Source of the DNA: Bufo bufo
Taxonomy: Eukaryota; Chordata; Amphibia; Anura; Bufonidae
Direction of reading: 5' to 3'
DNA: 64,000 bases
NCBI RefSeq assembly: GCF_905171765.1
Contig: NC_053397.1
Location: 6,949,677-7,013,676, forward strand
A program made the translations under genes and the position numbers. The first letter of the stretch is position 1. Each line of letters begins with the position of its first letter. Positions 44,801 through 53,542 of the stretch are shown one piece after another. The notes beneath the pieces are model-generated. The model was not told where the DNA came from. It saw nothing but the letters and a program-made list of their open reading frames with translations, and searched no databases.

Positions 44801-47800
44801 CTGTGTACATACATTACATTACTTATCCTGTACTGATCCTGAGTTACATCCTGTATTATCCTCCAGAGCTGCACTCACTATCCTGCTGGTGCAGTCACTG
44901 TGTACATACATTACTTATCCTGTACTGATCCTGAGTTACATCCTGTATTATACCCCAGAGCTGCACTCACTATTCTGCTGGTGCAGTCACTATGTACATA
45001 CATTACTTATCCTGTACTGATCCTGAGTTACATCCTGTATTATACTCCAGAGCTGCACTCACTATTCTGCTGGTGCAGTCACTGTGTACATACATTACTT
45101 ATCCTGTACTGATCCTGAGTTACATCCTGTATTATACTCCAGAGCTGCACTCACTATTCTGCTGGTGCAGTCACTGTGTACATACATTACTAATCCTGTA
45201 CTGATCCTGAGTTACATCCTGCATTATACTCCAGAGCTGCACTCACTATTCTGCTGGTGCAGTCACTGTATACATACATTACTTATCCTGTACTGATCCT
45301 GAGTTACATCCTGTATTATACTCCAGAGCTGCACTCAATATTCTGCTGGTGCAGTCACTGTGTACATACATTACTTATCCTGTACTGATCCTGAGTTACA
45401 TCCTGTATTATACTCCAGAGCTGCACTCACTATTCTGCTGGTGCAGTCACTGTGTACATACATTACTTATCCTGTATTATACTCCAGAGCTGCACTCTCT
45501 ATTCTGCCGGTGCAGTCACTGTGTACACATGTGTTCTAGTATGATCCTGTACTTGCAGCCAGCGGCTCTATGGACTCGTGTGTCATGGTCTGGAACATGA
45601 AGCCTCAGATGAGGGCGTACCGCTTTGTGGGCCACAAGGATGCTGTGATGTCGGTGGAATTCTCGCCCTCCGGGCATCTCCTCGCTTCTGCCTCCAGGGA
45701 TAAGACCGTCCGTCTCTGGGTCCCCAGTGTGTGAGTATGGGGAACTTTCTTTGTTTACAATGGCTGTTAACTACCTATTGAGATCTACTACTTCTCACAG
45801 CTGAGGGTTTGCTACTGTTGTATCCTGAACACATTGGTAGGACTTGGCTCTTGGCCTATTGTTTATGACAGTGGAGCCCTTGGGTGTGTACAGACTGCAG
45901 ACCACTGAGCTCCTGCTCCCCCTAGTGGTGGACTTTCATAATGCACAGTCAGTTTACCAGCCTCATGCCTATCCGATCCTGACCTGCCTGGTACCTCTTA
46001 GGGTGAATTCCTACGCGGCAGATTTGTTTCAGATTCTTCTTCAAAGACGACGGCCGCAGTGGCAGATGTATTAATATCGAGCCCCAGACGTTATATATGT
46101 GACTGTGTTTTCCAGGAAAGGAGAATCGACTGTGTTTAAAGCGCACACGGGCACAGTGCGGAGCGTCAGCTTCTCCAGCGACGGGCAGTCCATGGTCACC
46201 GCGTCCGACGACAAGACGGTCAAAGTGTGGACGGTTCACCGGCAGAAGTTCCTCTTCTCTCTGAATCAGCACATAAACTGGGTGCGGTGTGCCAAGTAAG
46301 TGCTCCGTGCTTTCCACAGCAGCACAGAGGATGGACAGTACCCCACTGCTGTGTACTGGTTGTCACAGTCCTGTCATCACCGAGTAATCATATAAAGCGA
46401 CCTGCAGTCGTAGTACACAGGAGACGGACAGCTCCGGCGCGGAGGTGGGAACGGCCGCGTAACTGCCCACATGGACCCCCGCGGCTGTGGTGTCAAGCTC
46501 CGCCCCCTGAGGGTTTCCATTCATTTTACTGGCAGGTCACCGCTGTTATGACTCATACTGCCAGGTGAATCCTCATCCTCTGCAGCACTACTACTCTCAA
46601 TCTCTCCTCCAGGTTTTCACCGGACGGACGGCTGATCGTGTCCGCCAGCGACGACAAAACCATCAAACTGTGGGACAAGACCAGCCGCGAGTGCACGCAC
46701 TCCTTCTGTGAGCATGGCGGGTAAGGACCACCCCGACACTGAACTACATTGCCCAGCAGGAATTAAAGGGGCCGCCTGGTTTGGACGACTCCCGCCTTCC
46801 CCCACCAGTTCTACAGCTTTGTACATGTATCAGTTTCTCGTGATTTTCCAGACCTCCGCTTCCTGTCACTGAGTGGGAACATTCTTATTTACATCTAGAG
46901 GTTGAAAGAGCTTTCTGACGTAATGTTTCTCACAGCTGAGGTTTTGTTACAGTTGTATCCTGGCCTCCGGACTGATCCATTTTACTTTACCTGCACAGAT
47001 ACATTGTAACAAAGTGTCCGGATAGGGGAGAGATTTGTGCCGCTCACAGAGTCCGGATACAATTGCAACGAATGCCCAGCTTTGAGCAGTATTCGGTCAG
47101 GGTGAATGTTCCAAGTCAGTGACAACAAGCAGAGATACTGAAATGGTGAGGAACCGAAAGCCAGGATATTGCCGAGGCCTTCAGTCTGGTGGTCGGTAAC
47201 ATAGCCCCCCCTAGTGGCCGCACATGCGCCTGGCGGCCTTTACCAGGACACGTGAAGCTTTAGGTTTATTAACCATTTATCTCGTCTGCTTTGTGCTCCA
47301 GGTTTGTGAACTTCGTGGACTTTCACCCCAGTGGGACCTGCGTGGCGGCTGCGGCCACGGACAACACAGTGAAAGTCTGGGACATCCGGATGAACAAACT
47401 TATCCAACATTACCAAGGTACTGGCCCCCGCATGGAGGGGCCCCGCCATGTCCTGCAGGTCCATTCACTCACGGCCTGCAGCGCGTATTACTAGGAAACC
47501 GTCAGCTGGTGGACACCGCCCCGACCGCTGATTGGAAGGGACATCAAAGGGAACCGCTCTGATTGTTGTAGCTGTCCATTACTCGGGCCACACGACACCA
47601 AGATGGCGCCGCCGCCGCGTGTAATGTGGTCGGTTATTACACGATGCCACAGTCGCGAGAAATCCACGTTTGCCGGATATCTGGCCGCAGATCGACCGTC
47701 CTGCTGTTGGATCTGAATTGGTGGCGTGCGAGTTTTTAATCCTAAATTGTGCAAATCTCAACCCAGCAGCGAGTTGTAGACGGATCGCATGACGTGTGTG

Positions 47801-50800
47801 AACCCGGCCCAACGCGTCCGTTATCGGGTTGTTAGAAGACTCTGCTGACGTTACCGGCCCTTTAAATGGCATGCTGCTCATCCTGTGACCCTGGCCGTGT
47901 TGACAGAGAGCAGGAAGACGCGAGCGCCGCTTTCGCTGAGTCACCGTGACGCCGGCAGAGTCCATCTGGATCGGGGGGGTTGTAAGCTGTTGTGAAACTA
48001 CAAGTCCCAGCATTGCCCTGACCATCTGCAGCTTCAGTGCCACTCTGGGAGTTGTAGTTTGACAACAGGCTGGTGTATAATAACCCCCCCCCCCCAGGCT
48101 GATTCCGGACCATCAGACCCCCCTCCCCCGAGCTGCTGCCTTCAGGGCCCTAGAGATTCCAGATTTAGGTCTAGGTCTATCTGTACCTGGAAAAGCTGGG
48201 TGACTACAATATGGCGGCCATTACAGAGGTTGCACCCAGCTTTCCCACCCTGCCTGATGGGGCTGATTCAGGAGGCTAGGAGAGGGCGGCCATATTGGTT
48301 GTCGCAGCTCCATTGGGAGTCCTCGCCCAGCTTTCCTGGAGTCCGCAGTGTGACGTACATAGCGATGTCGCCCCATGTTGGCGGGCTGGTACTGATGGCG
48401 CTGTTTGGTGTCTTGCAGTGCACAGCGGGGCGGTGAACGCTCTGTCCTTCCACCCCTCGGGCAATTATCTGATCACCTCCTCCAACGACTCCACCCTGAA
48501 GATCCTGGACCTGCTGGAGGGGCGGCTGCTGTACACGCTGCACGGGCATCAGGTGAGCGCCTGACGGGACTGCAATAGACCTTCTGTCTCAGTTCTCCAC
48601 CACTGTCAGGATCTCTGCTTCTTGTCATTGAATAGTAACAATCTTATTGACGTTCTAATACATCAGTAACTCTCTGTATGTTGCAGGGGGCAGCGACTAG
48701 TGTCCGCTTCTCCAGGGAAGGACAATTCTTCGCTTCTGGAGGGTCCGACGAGCAAGTGAGTAATGTGTGTGCGGTCTCACCTGGGATAGCGATGAGGTGT
48801 GTGTGCGGTCACTCCCGGGATAGTGATGAGGTGTGTGTGCGGTCTCTCCCGGGATAGCGATGAGGTGTGTGTGCGGTCTCACCCGGGATAGTGATGAGGT
48901 GTGTGTGCGGTCTCTCCCGGGATAGTGATGAGGTGTGTGTGCGGTCACTCCCGGGATAGTGATGAGGTGTGTGTGCGGTCACTCCCGGGATAGTGATGAG
49001 GTGTGTGTGCGGCTCTCTCCCGGGATAGTGATGAGGTGTGTGTGCGGCTCTCTCCCGGGATAGTGATGAGGTGTGTGTGCGGTCACTCCCGGGATAGTGA
49101 TGAGGTGTGTGTGCGGCTCTCTCCCGGGATAGCGATGAGGTGTGTGTGCGGTCTCACCCGGGATAGTGATGAGGTGTGTGTGCGGTCACTCCCAGGATAG
49201 CGATGAGGTGTGTGTGCGGTCTCACCCGGGATAGTGATGAGGTGTGTGTGCGGCTCTCTCCCGGGATAGTGATGAGGTGTGTGTGCGGTCACTCCCAGGA
49301 TAGCGATGAGGTGTGTGTGCGGCTCTCACCCGGGATAGTGATGAGGTGTGTGTGCGGTCACTCCCGGGATAGCGATGAGGTGTGTGTGTGTGCGGTCTCA
49401 CCCGGGATAGTGATGAGGTGTGTGTGCGGTCACTCCCGGGATAGTGATGAGGTGTGTGTGCGGCTCTCTCCCGGGATAGTGATGAGGTGTGTGTGCGGTC
49501 ACTCCCAGGATAGCGATGAGGTGTGTGTGCGGTCTCACCCGGGATAGTGATGAGGTGTGTGTGCGGTCACTCCCAGGATAGCGATGAGGTGTGTGTGCGG
49601 CTCTCACCCGGGATAGTGATGAGGTGTGTGTGCGGTCACTCCCGGGATAGCGATGAGGTGTGTGTGTGTGCGGTCTCACCCGGGATAGTGATGAGGTGTG
49701 TGTGCGGTCTCTCCCGGGATAGTGATGAGGTGTGTGTGCGGTCACTCCCGGGATAGTGATGAGGTGTGTGTGCGGCTCTCTCCCGGGATAGTGATGAGGT
49801 GTGTGTGCGGTCTCACCCGGGATAGTGATGAGGTGTGTGTGCGGTCACTCCCGGGATAGTGATGAGGTGTGTGTGCGGCTCTCTCCCGGGATAGTGATGA
49901 GGTGTGTGTGCGGCTCTCTCCCGGGATAGTGATGAGGTGTGTGTGCGGTCACTCCCGGGATAGTGATGAGGTGTGTGTGCGGCTCTCTCCCGGGATAGTG
50001 ATGAGGTGTGTGCGGCTCTCTCCCGGGATAGTGATGAGGTGTGTGCGGCTCTCTCCCGGGATAGCGATGAGGTGTGTGCGGCTCTCTCCCGGGATAGTGA
50101 TGAGGTGTGTGCGTTTTCCTGCAGATCATGGTCTGGAAGACAAACTTTGATTCCTCCACGTACAGCGACGTCTTACGGCACAAGAAGCGAGGTGTGTACA
50201 TGAGCGGCACAGACAACGGAAGCAGTGCCCCGCTGCAGCCCCCGTACCCGGCCCGTGAGGAGGTGAGGTCTCCTATTGGTATCTGGGGTGGGAGGTTCAC
50301 ATTCAGCTGGAGCTGACCTTTCGATGCCGGTTCGTGTTGCGGTGCGGACGGCGTCCATTATTACGTGTTATAACCAACACTGTTTCCGTGTGTTACCAGC
50401 TTATAGCGAGCCCCGACCCACCCGGACCCCAGCCCACCAACCGGCCAGAATCCCAAGCCGATGACTTCAATATGCGGAACATCGCCAGCACGCTGGAGCA
50501 CATCGTCGGGCAGCTGGATGTCCTGACTCAGGTACTCGTCAAGGTCGCCTCCACCGTAGCGATGGTAATCTCCTATATGTATAGGAGAGACTCATAGCTC
50601 TGTCCATCCTGCTCTTCCTGGTTCATGAATAGAAGGCTAGAACTACAGTTCAGACTGACACAGGCAGTTGTGCTATTCAGACCAGGCTGCTCTGTTACTA
50701 GCAGCCCCTTATCCTCACATAATCCGATATTCTCTCTCTCAGACCGTAGGGATTTTAGAGCAACGACTTTCCCTGACTGAAGACAAACTGAGAGAATGTA

Positions 50801-50838
50801 TGGAGAGGCAGGAGAAGCGGCCCGGCGCCGCCACATGA
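41863..50838 (+). CDS. POC1A: POC1A, centriolar WD40 protein, complete coding sequence in eleven exons
   Basis: POC1A is a core centriole protein needed for centriole integrity and ciliogenesis. Exons: 41863-41874, 44576-44660, 45559-45730, 46116-46295, 46613-46720, 47302-47417, 48419-48552, 48687-48755, 50125-50262, 50400-50531, 50743-50838. All junctions are GT-AG with matching phases; 1242 bases code 413 residues (human 407). Residues 1-290 form seven WD40 repeats with intact [40 protein letters not shown] and SGGSDEQIMVW signatures. Residues about 366-406 are the C-terminal POC1 coiled coil ([15 protein letters not shown], then [15 protein letters not shown]). The linker in exons 9-10 is variable. 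Neighbours ALAS1 (divergent) and DUSP7 identify it as POC1A rather than POC1B. Confidence 0.95.
41997..44330. repeat. C-tract minisatellite in POC1A intron 1 (2.3 kb)
   Basis: About 75 units of tccttatggcacagga followed by a run of 6-22 C and usually tg. The homopolymer is the variable part; minor variants are gacg in place of gacc and tccata. All three forward frames are open for long stretches only because the unit lacks stops. Confidence 0.95.
44576..44660 (+). CDS. POC1A: POC1A exon 2
   Basis: It encodes [20 protein letters not shown] and the start of WD repeat 1. The acceptor is cttctcAG and the donor G|GTGAGA. Confidence 0.94.
44720..45535. repeat. 92-bp satellite, copy block 1 (POC1A intron 2)
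   Basis: Unit: gagctgcactcactattctg, ctggtgcagtcactgtgtac, atacattacttatcctgtac, tgatcctgagttacatcctg, tattatactcca. About nine copies with very low divergence, the last ones shortened. The same unit forms a second block at 52.1-53.1 kb. Confidence 0.95.
45559..45730 (+). CDS. POC1A: POC1A exon 3
   Basis: Completes WD repeat 1 ([17 protein letters not shown]) and most of repeat 2 ([32 protein letters not shown]). The acceptor is cttgcAG and the donor GT|GTGAGT. Confidence 0.95.
46116..46295 (+). CDS. POC1A: POC1A exon 4
   Basis: WD repeat 3, [20 protein letters not shown] through [20 protein letters not shown], and the start of repeat 4 ([10 protein letters not shown]). The donor is AA|GTAAGT. 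Confidence 0.95.
46613..46720 (+). CDS. POC1A: POC1A exon 5
   Basis: WD repeat 4: [36 protein letters not shown]. The acceptor is ctccAG and the donor GG|GTAAGG. Confidence 0.95.
46838..47145. mobile_element. Fold-back MITE, complete member of the ctgcttgctgtcagtga family
   Basis: Left end ccagacctccgcttcctgtc and right end gtgacaacaagcagagatac form inverted repeats of about 45 bp with some mismatches. The body contains ctcacagctgaggttttgtt and agatacattgtaacaaagtg. It is in POC1A intron 5. Confidence 0.65.
47302..47417 (+). CDS. POC1A: POC1A exon 6
   Basis: WD repeat 5: [38 protein letters not shown]. The donor is G|GTACTG. Confidence 0.95.
48185..48345. repeat. Inverted dispersed repeat with aagctgggtgac ends
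   Basis: tggaaaagctgggtgactac at the left and gcccagctttcctggagt at the right are inverted copies, enclosing two inward copies of the gccatattggtt motif. Single ends of the same family occur at 11.6, 12.6, 13.7 and 51.0 kb. Confidence 0.55.
48419..48552 (+). CDS. POC1A: POC1A exon 7
   Basis: WD repeat 6: [43 protein letters not shown]. The acceptor is cttgcAG and the donor is GTGAGC. Confidence 0.95.
48687..48755 (+). CDS. POC1A: POC1A exon 8
   Basis: First part of WD repeat 7: [23 protein letters not shown]. It is 23 codons in phase 0 at both ends. The donor GTGAGT passes straight into a minisatellite. Confidence 0.94.
48756..50120. repeat. 34-35 bp minisatellite filling POC1A intron 8
   Basis: Unit gtgtgtgtgcggtctcaccc gggatagtgatgag, with variants tcactcccggg and ctctctcccggg. 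About 39 copies occupy the intron from the splice donor to the poly-pyrimidine tract (ttttcctgcag). The donor sequence itself aligns with the unit. Confidence 0.95.
50125..50262 (+). CDS. POC1A: POC1A exon 9
   Basis: Ends WD repeat 7 ([20 protein letters not shown]) and begins the low-complexity linker ([15 protein letters not shown]). The donor is GTGAGG. Confidence 0.93.
50400..50531 (+). CDS. POC1A: POC1A exon 10
   Basis: Pro-rich linker ([20 protein letters not shown]) then the first half of the POC1 motif ([16 protein letters not shown]). The donor is GTACTC. Confidence 0.93.
50743..50838 (+). CDS. POC1A: POC1A exon 11 (last)
   Basis: It encodes [20 protein letters not shown] and a short tail [11 protein letters not shown] before TGA at 50836-50838. 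The exon completes the coiled coil that targets the protein to centrioles. Confidence 0.94.
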   Translation, partial: TVGILEQRLSLTEDKLRECMERQEKRPGAAT

Positions 50839-50931
50839 CGAGGCCAGGACAGGCGGCGCCGCTGCTCATGTACGATATTTGTGTGTTTTGGGTTTTTATC
50901 ATTTTCTATTGTAAATATTAACAACTTTATT

Positions 50932-50937
50932 AATAAA
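50932..50937 (+). terminator. POC1A: POC1A polyadenylation signal
   Basis: AATAAA 94 bases after the stop, followed by a T-rich region. Confidence 0.7.
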
Positions 50938-50959
50938 AAAGAAATTGTTTTTTTTTAGA

Positions 50960-51217
50960 AAATGTGGCTTTGTAACGCTCTGCGATGTGTACGCTGCGAT
51001 GGCGGCCATATTGGTTGTCACCCGCAGATAGAGATGTAGGTGCAGGACGACCCCCTCATACGGGGACACACGGACGCTCCCCTCCTGGGCAGAGGGCTGA
51101 ATAAATCCGCGGACGCGCCCGTTATTACGAGGGCGTCACTAATGAGGCGATTTCCTCACCGGCCGCGCAATTCTTCTTTGTGGTTTCACAACTTGTACAG
51201 GAAATTTCTTGTGTGTA

Positions 51218-51252
<35 letters not shown>

Positions 51253-51838
51253 ATGGAGGCAAAAGAAGGGGAAGTGCAGTCATTGTACTCGGAGAAGTTC
51301 CGCAACTTTTCTAACAGACTTTATTTCATCTCTTCTCCTTTTTTCACATTTCTGCTTGCTGTCAGCTAATGAAAACCACCTAACCTTATATGGAATGACA
51401 CTGTATGTTTCTATAGGTTTTGTAGTCAAAACTGTAACCACAAAACGTGGTGTGAACAGAGCCTGAGGGGTCGGCAGGGATATGCTATCAGTGTCCCCCC
51501 GCTGGTACCTGCTCCTCTCTGCAGAGCCGGGCCCCCGACGTGAAGGAGAACGCGCCAAGCATGAGCAGCACGCTCTATTCATACTATGTGCGCTCGCCTG
51601 TTCTCGGACCTCCCATAGCGGAGAGCACACTGTGCGTTCTTCACTGCGGGGCCCAGTTCTGGAGAGAGGAGCAGATCCCCCTCCTGTCTGACACGGATAG
51701 CATATCCCAGCACAAAGCCGTCCACGTCTGAGAGGCAAGTAATCATACAAGGTCCGCAATCCACGGGGCACCGGCCGTGTGCATGAGCCCCAACACAGAG
51801 GCAGCTCTGAACCCTCAGTTTACACATCAAATATAGAA
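50960..51838. other. Intergenic POC1A-DUSP7, no gene
   Basis: It holds a C homopolymer of about 30 (51219-51249), a single end of the fold-back family at 51350-51385 (ctgcttgctgtcagctaatg), and inverted-repeat-rich sequence at 51490-51790 with ggcaccggccgtgtgcatga, a Harbinger-MITE-like end. Small frames here have no recognisable motifs. Confidence 0.5.
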
Positions 51839-51842
51839 TTAA

Positions 51843-52068
51843 AGGGGTTCTCACTGTTTACCGCCGTCCCAGTGACGTCACGACTTGTATCAATGGCCTG
51901 GGTGCGGCTAAGCTCTGTTCACTTCAATGGAGCTTAGCCCCGCCCAGACCAGTGATACTAGTCGTGACGTCACTGGGTCGGCGGTAAATAGTGAGAAGGC
52001 TGCGGCGCTGCTAGAGTGCCCTGGGGTCGGACCCTGGCTGTCCAGTTTAAACAAAGGGCAGAACCCCT
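51843..52068. mobile_element. TTAA-flanked fold-back MITE (226 bp)
   Basis: TTAA at 51839-51842 and 52069-52072; inverted ends aggggttct. Arms share tttaccgccg/cggcggtaaa, cagtgacgtcacgact and gctaagctctgttcacttca. It belongs to the same AGGG/TTAA class as the elements at 17.1 and 20.8 kb. Confidence 0.82.
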
Positions 52069-52083
52069 TTAATCTTCCTACAG

Positions 52084-53090
52084 AGTCACTGGGCACATCT
52101 TACTTATCCTATATTATACTCCAGAGCTGCACTCACTATTCTGCTGGTGCAGTCACTGTGTACATACATTACTTATCCTGTACTGATCCTGAGTTACATC
52201 CTGTATTATACTCCAGAGCTGCACTCACTATTCTGCTGGTGCAGTCACTGTGTACATACATTACTTATCCCGAGTTCCATCCTGTATTATACTCCAGAGC
52301 TGCACTCACTATTCTGCTGGTGCAGTCACTGTGTACATACATTACTTATCCTGTACTGATCCTGAGTTACATCCTGTATTATACTCCAGAGCTGCACTCA
52401 CTATTCTGCTGCTGCAGTCACTCTGTACATACATTACTTATCCTGTACTGATCCTGAGTTCCATCCTGTATTATACTCCAGAGCTGCACTCACTATTCTG
52501 CTGGTGGAGTCACTGTGTACATACATTACTTATCCTGTACTGATCCGGAGTTACATCCTGTATTATACCCCAGAGCTGCACTCACTATTCTGCTGGTGCA
52601 GTCACTGTGTACATACATTACTTATCCTGTACTGATCCTGAGTTACATCCTGTATTATACCCCAGAGCTGCACTCACTATTCTGCTGGTGCAGTCACTGT
52701 GTACATACATTACTTATCCTGTACTGATCCTCAGTTACATCCTGTATTATACTCCAGAGCTGCACTCACTATTCTGCTGGTGCAGTTACTGTGTACATAC
52801 ATTACTTATCCTGTACTGATCCTGAGTTACATCCTGTATTATACTCCAGAGCTGCACTCACTATTCTGCTGGTGCAGTCACTGTGTACATACATTACTTA
52901 TCCTGTACTGATCCTGAGTTACATCCTATATTACACCCCAGAGCTGCACTCAGTCACTGTGTACATACATTACTTATCCTGAGTTACATCCTGTATGACA
53001 CTCCAGAGCTGCACTCAGTCACTGTGCACAGACATTACTTGGCCGGAGTTCCTTCCGTCATTCCCCTCCAGAGCTGCGCTCCCTCCGCGC
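52084..53090. repeat. 92-bp satellite, copy block 2 (upstream of DUSP7)
   Basis: The same unit as in POC1A intron 2, about eleven copies. The last three are shortened, and a strongly decayed final copy (ggccggagttccttccgtca, ttcccctccagagctgcgct) runs to about 53090, within 100 bases of the DUSP7 start codon. Confidence 0.93.
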
Positions 53091-53184
53091 CCCCGGCTCT
53101 CCCAGTGACAGGCGCGGCCCCGGCGCTGGCTCCTCCCGGAGGAGGAGGGGATCCCGGGTGTCTCGGTGCGCGGTGTTGGCCCCC

Positions 53185-53542
53185 ATGGCGGCGGCGCCCC
53201 CCAGTAAGAGCGGCCGGTGGCTGCAGCGGTGCCTGGAGTCTGGCGGGGGCGGCCTGCTGCTGCTGGACTGCCGGCCTCAGGAGCGCTTCCAGGCGGCGCA
53301 CATCGAGGCGGCCGTCAGCGTCACCGTGCCCGGCCTGATGTTGCGCCGCCTCCGCACGGGCAGCATGTCCGTCCGCTCCGTCATCGCCAGCGACCCCGAG
53401 GCCTTCTCCCGCCGCCGGCAGGTGGACTCCGTGCTGCTGTACGACGAGGCGACCCTGGACTGGCCGGACAACCAGAGCTCGGTGCTCGGCCTGCTGCTCC
53501 ACAAGCTCCGGGAGGACGACTGCCGAGCCTACTACCTGCGAG
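53185..53542 (+). CDS. DUSP7: DUSP7 exon 1
   Basis: Very GC-rich first coding exon, 119 residues plus one base, from [20 protein letters not shown] to [11 protein letters not shown]. The first in-frame ATG has a good context (gcccccATGG). The donor is G|GTGAGA. The upstream sequence from about 53091 is GC-rich and probably the 5' UTR and promoter. Confidence 0.9.

Noticed and set aside
48756..50120. Possible CRISPR-like array (34-35 bp direct repeats)
   Set aside because: The units are contiguous with no unique spacers, in a vertebrate intron. The same applies to the other arrays.
51482..51731. Small frame with MSSTLYSYYVRSP
   Set aside because: It lies in inverted-repeat-rich intergenic DNA without known motifs; the opposite strand is equally open, typical of a fold-back MITE.
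53158..53184. Upstream non-ATG start extending DUSP7 by nine residues
   Set aside because: It would need a GTG start. The ATG at 53185 has a good context.
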